NCBI GenBank assembly: GCA_016840025.1
Contig: JAEOTF010000166.1
Span: forward strand, 21,144-85,143
Direction: 5' to 3'
Length of the DNA stretch: 64,000 nucleotides
Source: Candidatus Hodarchaeota archaeon
Lineage (GTDB): Archaea > Asgardarchaeota > Heimdallarchaeia > Hodarchaeales > YT1-039
The notes below the pieces were generated by a model, which worked only from the letters and a program-made list of their open reading frames with translations, searched no databases and was not told the origin of the DNA. Below, piece by piece: positions 1-7,675 of this stretch (position 1 is its first letter; each line of letters begins with the position of its first letter). Both the position numbers and the translations under genes were made by a program.

Positions 1-1124
1 CTGAAGGACTTTTAGGTGATGGGCTCGATTTACGAGAGCTACAGAAAACTAGTCGGATTGGCCGTATAGTTGTGAAACTTCAGTATCAAAAGGCTCAAAG
101 AAAAACCACAGGTGTATTTATAGTACCTTCTTCGCTGGATCGTGTCGAAACAGCGATATTGGCTGCCTCTCTAGAGACTGTGGATCGTGTCGGACCTTGT
201 GTAGCAGAAATCACTCTTCAAAAGATTGAAGACGTTCGTGAATCTAAACGAACCCAAATTGTAAAACGTGCAACGAGTATTCTAAAGACGTGGGATCGTG
301 AAGTTGCTCCTGAGTCGGTTTCGATCGTTGAAGAAGTTTTGAGCCAAGCGCGAGTTTCTGTCGTACAGAAATATGGCCCCGAAGGGCTTCCTTCTGGATC
401 AGGAATCAATGCAAGCGATTCACTTATAGTTGTAGAAGGGCGTGCTGATGTAGTTACCCTTCTTCGTCATGGCTTTCGGAATGTTATCGCTGTAGAAGGA
501 ACAAGCATTCCTAAAACAGTTATTGAGATAACTAAAAGAAAAGTAACCACTGCTTTTCTCGATGGTGACCGTGGGGGCGACCTCATCCTCAAGGAATTGC
601 TACAAGTTGCTGATATTGACTACATCGCCCGTGCGCCCGAAGGAAGAGAAGTAGAAGAGCTTAGTTCAAAGGAAATTCTGAAATCATTACGTACCAAGCT
701 CCCAATTGAGCAGTTCATAAAAGAAGAAAAAATTACCCTTCCAGCTACATATCAAGAAGCTGAGGTAGCATCTGCTGCTCCTGCTGTTTCTCAGAAAGAA
801 ACAGTTGAAACAAAGAAACCTAAGAAGAAAGAACATGGAATTTCTGCCGAAATCGAGAGTCTCATTAAACAGGTTAAGGGAACTTATGAAGGAGTTGTGG
901 TGGACAAAGCAATGACTGTTCTCCACCGAGTCCCAGTCCGTGAGCTACGAGTCACTCTTGCCAATACTGAGAATCTATATGGAGCCATATTTGATGGAGT
1001 GATCACTCAGAGACTTCTTGATCTTGCGATTGAACATAAGCTAAAATTTATAGCTGGAGCAAAACTCGGAGAAATCACTAAAAAACCTTTGGATTTAGAA
1101 ATCATAGAATTTCCCGCCCATTAG
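1..1124 (+). CDS. dnaG: DNA primase-like protein DnaG (archaeal), 5' partial
   Basis: The frame is open from position 3 through the left edge, and the codons before the first internal GTG (position 72) read EGLLGDGLDLRELQ, a family signature, so the true start lies outside the window. The TOPRIM domain is visible about residues 118-200 of the 350-residue piece: VVEGRAD supplies the catalytic glutamate and FLDGDRGG the DxD-type metal site. A lysine-rich linker follows, then a C-terminal region (GTYEGVVVDKAM and beyond) typical of archaeal DnaG. Archaeal DnaG associates with the exosome and has primase activity in vitro in some species. It lies just upstream of the LSm-L37e pair, consistent with an RNA-metabolism neighbourhood. 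Confidence 0.95.
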   Translation, partial: EGLLGDGLDLRELQKTSRIGRIVVKLQYQKAQRKTTGVFIVPSSLDRVETAILAASLETVDRVGPCVAEITLQKIEDVRESKRTQIVKRATSILKTWDREVAPESVSIVEEVLSQARVSVVQKYGPEGLPSGSGINASDSLIVVEGRADVVTLLRHGFRNVIAVEGTSIPKTVIEITKRKVTTAFLDGDRGGDLILKELLQVADIDYIARAPEGREVEELSSKEILKSLRTKLPIEQFIKEEKITLPATYQEAEVASAAPAVSQKETVETKKPKKKEHGISAEIESLIKQVKGTYEGVVVDKAMTVLHRVPVRELRVTLANTENLYGAIFDGVITQRLLDLAIEHKLKFIAGAKLGEITKKPLDLEIIEFPAH

Positions 1125-1277
1125 TAAGGTAAGGCTTTTTTCTTCTATATTTCGGAGAAAAGCTTCAAGTAAGATAATTAACCTTATTGGGGAACTTAAC
1201 CAAAGATTTAAGTTTGAAAGAAATTGGAAGGCCACTTCTGCTATAGAGTTGGTTCTTCAAAGGAGATCTAAAGAAAG

Positions 1278-1496
1278 ATGGATAGACCGCTTGAAATACT
1301 AGAAAGAGCAATAAACAAGCCCATTCTACTTAAATTAAAAGGAAGACGCGAACTAAGAGGTGTTCTTCGTTCCTACGACCAACATCTTAATTTATTTCTC
1401 GAAAACGCGGAACAGATTAATGAAAACGGAGAGCTTGAAGAATTAGGCAGCATTATTCTCCGAGGAGATAATGTTATACTTGTTTCTCCACCATAG
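1278..1496 (+). CDS. Sm-like archaeal protein (LSm)
   Basis: This 72-residue protein matches the length of a minimal Sm fold. The Sm1 motif is clear (KLKGRRELRGVLRSYDQHLNLFL) and Sm2 ends in IILRGDNVILV, whose RG pair contacts RNA in the family. Archaeal Sm proteins form homo-heptameric rings that bind U-rich RNA. The start ATG is preceded by AGGAGATC, a good ribosome-binding site. L37e begins 15 bases after its stop, so the two are almost certainly co-transcribed, an arrangement common in archaea. Confidence 0.96.
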   Translation: MDRPLEILERAINKPILLKLKGRRELRGVLRSYDQHLNLFLENAEQINENGELEELGSIILRGDNVILVSPP

Positions 1497-1511
1497 GAAA
1501 GGTGTGCTTAA

Positions 1512-1700
1512 ATGACAAAAGGAACTCCTTCACGAGGAAAAAGATCTGGTAAAAAAACACATATACGTTGTCGTCGTTGTGGAAATCATTCATATCATGC
1601 TCGTCATAAAAAATGCGCTCAATGCGGCTTTCCTAATAGTCGATGGCGTCACTATCGCTGGAGCAGAAAGGTTCGAACAAAACATCACCGAACAGTGTAG
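1512..1700 (+). CDS. rpl37e: 50S ribosomal protein L37e
   Basis: The 62-residue basic protein has the four-cysteine zinc ribbon of L37e: CRRCG near residue 20 and CAQCG near residue 36. The N terminus ([10 protein letters not shown]) and the C-terminal YRWSRK segment are also characteristic. It is a structural protein of the large subunit that binds 23S rRNA. A GGTG ribosome-binding site lies in the 15-base gap after the LSm gene. The length is normal and no anomaly is seen. Confidence 0.97.
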   Translation: MTKGTPSRGKRSGKKTHIRCRRCGNHSYHARHKKCAQCGFPNSRWRHYRWSRKVRTKHHRTV

Positions 1701-1765
1701 AAGCCTTTTCTCCACTCATACAGTCTTATTTGTCTTTCTTCTTGGTTATTTTATTTAAAAGACCA

Positions 1766-1883
1766 TCAATTGGATGAGGAATAATCACTACTATAGCCAT
1801 CTAGGTCATTTAAGGATTAATTCTCAACGATTTAATAAATCAATAAATTATTTAATACACTTCAATTGGATGAGAAACAATCA
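1766..1883 (+). repeat. 22-bp direct repeat upstream of tRNA-Phe
   Basis: Two near-identical 22-base copies with core TCAATTGGATGAG, then RAAYAATCA, occur at 1766-1787 and 1862-1883. They are 96 bases apart and differ at two or three positions. The second ends 8 bases before the tRNA-Phe gene. An A/T-rich stretch about 40-50 bases upstream of the tRNA could be its TATA element. The repeat may be a remnant or a binding site; nothing in the sequence decides which. Confidence 0.5.
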
Positions 1884-1890
1884 ATAAAAA

Positions 1891-2088
1891 GCCGCGGTAG
1901 CTTAGGTGCAGTCTGAATTCTCTAATATTCTGCTGCAGAGAAACCCGGGAGCTCGTATTGATTAACTAACAGTTATTCAACGATTCCGTGAGCGCTGGAC
2001 TGAAGATCTACCTAATAATTGGTGATCCAGTTACGGTTTATCCTAAGATAAACGCTGGAAGTCGCGTGTTCAAATCACGCCCGCGGCA
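1891..2088 (+). tRNA. tRNA-Phe(GAA) with four introns
   Basis: The acceptor strands GCCGCGG (1891) and CCGCGGC (2081-2087) pair perfectly and the T arm is GCGTG-TTCAAAT-CACGC. The gene is 198 bases. Removing four introns leaves a canonical 74-base tRNA-Phe with anticodon GAA at 2002-2004. Proposed introns: 1906-1943 (D loop), 1952-1990 (D loop/stem), 2006-2024 (canonical 37/38) and 2033-2060 (variable region). Each can be drawn as a bulge-helix-bulge with three-base bulges and a four-base helix: CGGG/TCCG, CTGA/TTGG and CCAG/CTGG for introns 2-4. Intron 1 has an imperfect helix (GCTT/GAGA) but a good inner stem (TGCAG/CTGCA). Junctions were derived by hand. CCA is not encoded. Confidence 0.88.
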
Positions 2089-2184
2089 CATTTTCCCTTT
2101 TATATTGGAAAATAAATATTAAGAATTAAAAATCTCACTGAAAGGATATCTTGAAAGTAGATATTCCCCTAAATAGAAATAAAA

Positions 2185-2287
2185 GCGCCGATGGTCTAGT
2201 CTGGTATGACTGCAGTCTGCCACACTGCTAACTCCCCTCTTATGTGGAGAGGCAGATAGCCGGGTTCGAATCCCGGTCGGCGCACCA
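2185..2287 (+). tRNA. tRNA-Gly(GCC) with a variable-region intron
   Basis: The acceptor stem is GCGCCGA/TCGGCGC, the anticodon arm is GCAGT-CTGCCAC-ACTGC and the T arm is CCGGG-TTCGAAT-CCCGG. This gives anticodon GCC. Between the anticodon stem and the T stem are 31 bases instead of about 4. Removing 2231-2257 (27 bases) leaves variable loop TAAG and a 73-base tRNA. The junctions fit a bulge-helix-bulge: helix CTGC/GCAG with bulges TAA and ATA. A terminal CCA is encoded (2285-2287), unlike the two flanking tRNA genes. Confidence 0.9.
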
Positions 2288-2315
2288 TTAAAAACTGTTA
2301 TTATTTGTTATAAAT

Positions 2316-2448
2316 GCGGCTGTCGTCTAGCTCGGTCTAGGACTCTGGCCTTCCAAGTCAGAAATTGGCATATCATTCCAATTGACTAACTACCGGGGTT
2401 CAAAAGGATTATGGGAAGTCCATTTTTCTGAAAATCCCCGCAGCCGCA
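2316..2448 (+). tRNA. tRNA-Gly(TCC) with variable-region and T-loop introns
   Basis: The acceptor stem is GCGGCTG/CAGCCGC and the anticodon arm is CTGGC-CTTCCAA-GTCAG, giving anticodon TCC. Two introns fit the bulge-helix-bulge rule. Intron 1 is 2363-2388 in the variable region (helix GTCA/TGAC, bulges GAA and TAA, inner stem ATTGG/CCAAT). Intron 2 is 2405-2434 inside the T loop (helix TTCA/TGAA, bulges AAA and AAT). Splicing restores T arm CGGGG-TTCAAAT-CCCCG. The discriminator A is at 2448, CCA is not encoded, and the stop codon of the convergent neighbour begins at the next base. Confidence 0.9.
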
Positions 2449-3993
2449 TCAATTGCCTTCTTGAACTGGTTTAGTCTTTTTTATGGGCCTTAATAAATAA
2501 TAAGAAAAAATAGTTATTGTAATAAAAATAATTATTGTTAAAACAGGGTCAAAAAGCAGCTCTGGAACCGTATATTCGTCTGTTCCAGTTTCAACATTAC
2601 CTGTATTTCGTACATCATGATGAAACATGGGCCATGAGCGAAGATTTGGTGTGCAAGCGGTACTAATGTCCCAAATGTGGATATATTGATCATTAGCTCC
2701 ATGGGCGATTTCTAAATCACTATCGCCGTCTATATCAGCAACAACTACCGATGACTCAATTGCTGCGCCTACACTCCATGGAAACCCTTCAACTATTCCT
2801 CCATCTGACTCCCATGCATAAATTTGAAAATCGAAGGACCCACAAATAATTTCAAGCGCTCCATCTCCATCGATATCTATTGCTGCAGGAGATCCCCGAA
2901 TATCGTTGTTTGTTATTACAGGCCAGCCTGAGACAAGACTTCCATCCACATGCCACGCATAAACCTTGCCATCATAAGACCCCACCACTATTTCATAACC
3001 TGAAGTACCATCAATATTTGCAATTACAGCTGATGATAGAATTTCACCATTCGTTTCTTTAGGCCAACCAGTTAATAGAGTCCCATCATGATTCCAACCA
3101 TAGACTTTTTTATCCCAACTACCAAGAAAAATTTCTTTCCTTCCATCTTCATCAACATCAGCAATAGCTGCTGTAGCTTTAATGGCTCCTTGGGTTTCTT
3201 GTGGCCATCCAGATAATAAAGCACCTTCGGTGTCCCATACATAGACTTTATTATCCCAACTACCGACAATAACCTCTAGTTCTCCATCTGCATTCACATC
3301 ATCTACTGTAGGTGATGCAAAAATCCAGCCTGAAGTGCTTTGTGGCCATCCAGGTAATAAAGCACCTGTAGCGTTCCATATATAGACTTTATTATCCCAT
3401 GAGCCTGCAATGATCTCTTTTTTCCCATCAGAAGTGATATCTGCTACTGCGGGAGAACAAGTAACATAACTTCCTGTAGTTACAGGCCATCCGGAAACAC
3501 TCTGGCCATCTGCATGCCAAGCATATACCTTTCCATCATAAGACCCACAAATAATTTCTGGAATTGAATCCGAGTCCAGATCCGCAGCCACAGGAGATGA
3601 AGCAACAGGTCCTGCTGTAGACTTGGGCCAACCAGGAAGGTTTTGTCCATCATAATTCCATCCATATACTGTTCCGTCATATGAACCACAGAAAATGTCT
3701 GCTTTATCGTCTTGGTTTACATCTACAGCTAATGGGGTTGAAAAAATTGGTCCTTGAGTTTGTTGAGGCCAACCTGTTTGAACACTATGTAAAACCTCAG
3801 GAGAGCTTGGTGATCTCTCCTTTGCTAGCAAATCAGGAGGCTTTACCGCATTGGCTATAAGCGGTATGACTAATATCGGCAGAGTTATAATGAAAACCAG
3901 TATTACGAACTCTGTGGTTGGTTTTAATGATGGTTTCAATGGTTTCAATATTAATAGAAGTCTCCTTTTTATTGTAGAAGACTGTTCTAACAC
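2449..3993 (-). CDS. Membrane-anchored beta-propeller protein with FG-GAP/VCBS-like repeats
   Basis: This 514-residue protein has a hydrophobic segment near residues 29-49 and another near 483-500 followed by a basic tail, so the middle is probably extracellular. The middle contains about eight repeats of 45-47 residues built on DxDxDGxxEIxxGSxDxKVYxW followed by DGxxLxGWP. This is the FG-GAP/VCBS pattern of a seven- or eight-bladed propeller with calcium-binding loops. Such proteins usually act in adhesion or surface recognition; the ligand is unknown. The start is GTG with a basic N terminus. Its stop codon abuts the tRNA-Gly(TCC) gene with no spacer. Confidence 0.8.
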   Translation of the reverse strand: MLEQSSTIKRRLLLILKPLKPSLKPTTEFVILVFIITLPILVIPLIANAVKPPDLLAKERSPSSPEVLHSVQTGWPQQTQGPIFSTPLAVDVNQDDKADIFCGSYDGTVYGWNYDGQNLPGWPKSTAGPVASSPVAADLDSDSIPEIICGSYDGKVYAWHADGQSVSGWPVTTGSYVTCSPAVADITSDGKKEIIAGSWDNKVYIWNATGALLPGWPQSTSGWIFASPTVDDVNADGELEVIVGSWDNKVYVWDTEGALLSGWPQETQGAIKATAAIADVDEDGRKEIFLGSWDKKVYGWNHDGTLLTGWPKETNGEILSSAVIANIDGTSGYEIVVGSYDGKVYAWHVDGSLVSGWPVITNNDIRGSPAAIDIDGDGALEIICGSFDFQIYAWESDGGIVEGFPWSVGAAIESSVVVADIDGDSDLEIAHGANDQYIHIWDISTACTPNLRSWPMFHHDVRNTGNVETGTDEYTVPELLFDPVLTIIIFITITIFSYYLLRPIKKTKPVQEGN

Positions 3994-4095
3994 AACTTTT
4001 TATCCACACAAACCTCCATCCAATCATAAAGTGGATGAATGCCAGCTCTTTTTCTCTTGAATTGGAGTAAAAACCTAGTTTTACTTCAAAATGCA

Positions 4096-4803
4096 TTATT
4101 TATATGTATTTACGTCTTCTACGAGTTCTAGAGCGGTTATCAGCCGAGACGTCACTGCCAACGAAGAAAGTGTTTTATCGGAGAGGCTTATTGTTCGATC
4201 AGCTAATTTCATGATTTGTGGGTTTATTTCACCCCTTTGATATCCACCAACGAGAAGAAGCGGGTTATTTTTAGAGAGGATTAATTTTGAAATTTCTCTA
4301 AATCTCATCCTTTCACCGCTTTTACTAAAAAGGATAGTAAAAGTAGGCATGATAAATTTTCTTATTTGGTCTATTGTATTCTTTCTGAGAACTACTCTTT
4401 GAGAATCAAATTTTAATTCTCCTTTTTCAAAGAGTTTTCGCATAAGTCCATTAAAGCGGATTTGATTTGGTGGAATACGCCATTCTTTTGGAACTTCAAA
4501 GTAATAATCATTAATTGTATGAACAAACACCCTTAATCTTTCTTCATCCCAAAAAAAAGATGAAGAGAGCCATAATAAACAACTATGAACTATATCGGGT
4601 CTTCCTCTTTTTTCCCTATCAGTCAAAGAATTCATTGCAGTATGGTGAAACGCTATATCCAGTATTGGATTCCCTCTGAAACGTTCTCTCTTTTTCTGTT
4701 TAATCACCGCGGGATGATGAGCTAAGGTTTGGGGTACTAATTCTAGTGCACATTCGAAGAGAACCAATGTAATTCTTTCTGGGGTTATCGGGTTCAAATC
4801 CAT
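4096..4803 (-). CDS. nep1: Ribosome biogenesis protein Nep1 (rRNA pseudouridine N1-methyltransferase)
   Basis: The 235-residue protein matches the Nep1/EMG1 family, which methylates a pseudouridine in 16S/18S rRNA during small-subunit assembly. Visible family landmarks are ECALELVP near the N terminus, the RGRPDIVH motif near residue 86, HTINDYYF, IRFNGLMRKLFE, and the SPOUT-knot end with VGGYQRGE and ADRTISLSDKTLSS. Length is normal. It is transcribed away from the arginase-like gene. Confidence 0.92.
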   Translation of the reverse strand: MDLNPITPERITLVLFECALELVPQTLAHHPAVIKQKKRERFRGNPILDIAFHHTAMNSLTDREKRGRPDIVHSCLLWLSSSFFWDEERLRVFVHTINDYYFEVPKEWRIPPNQIRFNGLMRKLFEKGELKFDSQRVVLRKNTIDQIRKFIMPTFTILFSKSGERMRFREISKLILSKNNPLLLVGGYQRGEINPQIMKLADRTISLSDKTLSSLAVTSRLITALELVEDVNTYK

Positions 4804-4925
4804 TATTTTTAACTTATTTACCTTCTACACAGCTCGTTAGGTTACCAAAAATCTCTTCATGCTTATCCACTCGACTGTATCTGCCGATATTAGACGATTT
4901 TCAGTTCAAAAAATCCTTATTTCCT

Positions 4926-5168
4926 TCATGACTGCGTTTGTAATAACCACATTATCACGAAAATAATCAAAAGACCGATTGTGCCCACATAATAGAGCCG
5001 TGTTCTTGTCTGTATCCCTTTCTTTCTTTTGATCATTAAATTTTCGCATCTCGTGGAACAGTATTGTATATCGGGGGGTACCGCCTTTCCACAAACACGA
5101 CAGTGACTGTGTGACCCCCATTTTTGTTTTTTTGAGACCATTGAGAGGCACCGGTTTTCTTTTTCCAT
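4926..5168 (-). CDS. DUF2116-type zinc-ribbon membrane protein
   Basis: This 80-residue protein has a CxxC (HCRVCGKAVPPD) followed by a second cysteine pair (YCSTRCE), the pattern of the archaeal DUF2116 zinc-ribbon family. One membrane segment follows at the C terminus (about residues 58-75). A second open frame covers almost the same bases (4906-5151) but lacks the zinc motif and was rejected. Function is unknown; the family is conserved in archaea. Confidence 0.8.
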   Translation of the reverse strand: MEKENRCLSMVSKKQKWGSHSHCRVCGKAVPPDIQYCSTRCENLMIKRKKGIQTRTRLYYVGTIGLLIIFVIMWLLQTQS

Positions 5169-5228
5169 CGTTTTTTAAGGAAAAATACCATTTTATTCAT
5201 CAAGTTTATTATTATTCATCTGGGTCAA

Positions 5229-6335
5229 ATGGCTTTATCTAAATTAGCTGAGTCTTTCGACCTGGCAACTGGTAAAATAATCATGAAGTCAGATATTTTT
5301 CCATTTCTCCAAAGTTCTAAAAATTTTTCCATCATTGAAGTCTATATTGATGAGCTCTATCTTTGGAAAGAAATCCAAAAAATCGCCACCCTCTATCCCA
5401 CTGCTCAATTTCATGATATACTCCCTTTCAAATACTGGTACGAGGTTGAGGTAAGAACGCCAACCACTGCGTATCCCTATTTTTCCAAGGCGAGAGGTGA
5501 AAATGTAGTCCGATTGAATGACTCTAGTGCCTTTAATCATACCTTAGGAACAAATTCACAACCTATTCTTGATTTAATAGATAAAAATGAAAGATTTATT
5601 CACTTATGTCCTTCCCATTTTTTAACTGGATTTAGATGGCGAAAACTCCAGAATGAGTCCAAAAAAACTAAACTTTTAGTTATTGATGCTCATGATGATC
5701 GGGGTGGTTCCATTATCGACTCACTTTGGCTTCAACCTGATTTTTTATCGCAGACAGGTTTCATAGGTGGCTGGGGGATGGCTTGTACAAATGGAAAAGA
5801 TTGGTTCAGTCGTGAAGAGCCTGGATTAACTGCAAATTATGGAGCTTTCGCAAAAACAATTGGTGATAGTATTCAATCAGACTTTGGGGGTTTTTTTCAT
5901 GATTCTCAAGTTTTAATATCAATAGATTTGGACTATTTTGATCATGGCCCTTATCTTTCAAGTTACTGGCTGAAAAATCTTTTTCTTACCCATTCATTGT
6001 CTGTAAGGCAAAAAATCGAGCTATTTCGGACAGAGGGAAGATTAAAGGAAAAAGAGGAGTTTTCCGTTGCTGAAATTGCTTTAGGAGATAATTTATTAAG
6101 AACCCATACAAACAAGATTAAAAGGAAAGAAATTTTCGATTCTATATTCTCTAATTTTTGTGTCGACATGAAAAGGATATTAGATTGTCTCTTGAAAGAG
6201 GATATAACTATAGTTGGGATAGATCTTTGTGAATATTCGCCTATTCTTGATAGAAACGCTGAAACCTTTCAATTGATTGTTATGATGGCTGATTTTCTTC
6301 ATAGTTATTTGGAAAATGAGTTTCTGAATAGATAA
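5229..6335 (+). CDS. Arginase/ureohydrolase-fold protein of unknown substrate
   Basis: The 368-residue protein shows spaced motifs resembling the metal site of the arginase fold: LLVIDAHDD near residue 155, ISIDLDYFD near 232 and VGIDLCEYSP near 328. In arginases and agmatinases the equivalent DAHxD and SxDxDxxDP segments bind manganese, and the last corresponds to the GxDxxExNP end of the family. Overall similarity to classical ureohydrolases looks weak, and UPF0489-type proteins share the fold, so the substrate cannot be named. It starts 60 bases from the divergent DUF2116 gene and lies upstream of prf1 in the same orientation. Confidence 0.6.
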   Translation: MALSKLAESFDLATGKIIMKSDIFPFLQSSKNFSIIEVYIDELYLWKEIQKIATLYPTAQFHDILPFKYWYEVEVRTPTTAYPYFSKARGENVVRLNDSSAFNHTLGTNSQPILDLIDKNERFIHLCPSHFLTGFRWRKLQNESKKTKLLVIDAHDDRGGSIIDSLWLQPDFLSQTGFIGGWGMACTNGKDWFSREEPGLTANYGAFAKTIGDSIQSDFGGFFHDSQVLISIDLDYFDHGPYLSSYWLKNLFLTHSLSVRQKIELFRTEGRLKEKEEFSVAEIALGDNLLRTHTNKIKRKEIFDSIFSNFCVDMKRILDCLLKEDITIVGIDLCEYSPILDRNAETFQLIVMMADFLHSYLENEFLNR

Positions 6336-6416
6336 TTTTTAGAATGAAAAAGAATAACATTGGATTTCGCCAAGTTAACTATAAAACCTTATAATGAATT
6401 TACGTGATGATTACGA

Positions 6417-7658
6417 TTGACGAGTACTTTCAAAGATTTCGTTTATCGACGAAAATTAGAGGAACTTAGCGATAAAAGATCGCAAGATGGATCTACCTGT
6501 CTTGTTTCGCTTTATGTCCCTCCTAAACGTGTTCTTTCAGATTTTGTCTCGGAACTTACCAATGAAATTGGTACTGCTGCGAATATCCGAAGTAAAACCA
6601 CACGAAAAAACGTAACTACTGCCTTACAAAGTTTAGTAGGTAGACTAAAGCAAATGGGGGCAAAATCACCACAGGGTGGATTGGCCATTTTTGCCGGAGT
6701 CACTTCCACTGGAAAGAATGAATTTCATATGATATCTCCGCCTAATCCTATTTCAAAAAAACTCTATGTTTGTGACTCATTTTTTCATACAGTTCATCTT
6801 GCGGACCATCTTGTTGAAAAAGATGCTTATGGACTTATCACCCTAGATGGAACCACCGCAACTATCGCAATATTACGCGGCACACACCTAGAGATTAAGA
6901 AAACCACACGAAGTGGAGCTATCAAGAAACACAAGGCGGGAGGACAATCCTCTGTCCGATTTCAACGTCTTCATGAGGAAGCAGTTCTTCGTTATCTTAA
7001 ACGCGTCGCCGGCTATGCGAAAGACCTTTATGTTGAGAATCCTGATATTGAAATAAAGGGATTAATAATTGGAGGACCTGGCTCCTCGAAAAATCGGTTT
7101 GCTGAAGCAAGTTATTTAGATAATCGCTTAAAAAAGAAAATACTCAAAATAGTAGATATTGGCTATGCCGCCGACATGCAAGGAATGCGAGAGTTAGTCG
7201 CTCAATCTGAAGATGTACTAGAGGGGGTTAAATATGTCCAAGAAAAGAAATTAGTTCAAAAATTCTTGGATTTGTTATATAGAGAATCTGGTCTCGTCTC
7301 TTATGGCGAGGGAGAGGTACGACAGCTTTTAGTGGCTGGTGCGGTAGATACTCTATTATTAAGTGAAAAACTATCCTCAAAGCGTGCACATATAGTCTGT
7401 ACTTCATGTAATTTCACCAACAATGTTACCGTCGATGAGGAAACAAAATTCGAAAAAGAGTTCACTAATGAAGTTTGTCCTTCTTGCGGCGGTAGCCTCT
7501 CTATTGACTCCTATAAAGACATTATAGAGGATTTGGGAGAACTAGCAGAACAATCTGGAGCAAAAATAGAAATAATTTCTACTGAAACAGAAGAAGGAGC
7601 CCAACTTTATAGTTTCGGTGGAATCGTAGCTATTTTACGATATAAGGCAGAGTTCTAG
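6417..7658 (+). CDS. prf1: Peptide chain release factor aRF1
   Basis: The 413-residue protein is class I release factor aRF1. Near residue 55 is AANIRSKTT, the stop-codon-decoding loop that reads TASNIKS in most eRF1 proteins; the lysine is replaced by arginine. The peptidyl-tRNA hydrolysis motif AGGQSSVRF is near residue 173. The C-terminal domain keeps two CxxC pairs (CTSC, CPSC). The frame begins at TTG because the upstream ATG and GTG lie in another frame and an in-frame stop is at 6408. It lies between the arginase-like gene and a convergent hdrA. Confidence 0.95.
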   Translation: MTSTFKDFVYRRKLEELSDKRSQDGSTCLVSLYVPPKRVLSDFVSELTNEIGTAANIRSKTTRKNVTTALQSLVGRLKQMGAKSPQGGLAIFAGVTSTGKNEFHMISPPNPISKKLYVCDSFFHTVHLADHLVEKDAYGLITLDGTTATIAILRGTHLEIKKTTRSGAIKKHKAGGQSSVRFQRLHEEAVLRYLKRVAGYAKDLYVENPDIEIKGLIIGGPGSSKNRFAEASYLDNRLKKKILKIVDIGYAADMQGMRELVAQSEDVLEGVKYVQEKKLVQKFLDLLYRESGLVSYGEGEVRQLLVAGAVDTLLLSEKLSSKRAHIVCTSCNFTNNVTVDEETKFEKEFTNEVCPSCGGSLSIDSYKDIIEDLGELAEQSGAKIEIISTETEEGAQLYSFGGIVAILRYKAEF

Positions 7659-7675
7659 CATGAGTTTATCAAACA

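Noticed and set aside
4906..5151. 81-residue frame overlapping the DUF2116 gene
   Set aside because: The alternative frame carries the zinc motif and the transmembrane helix.
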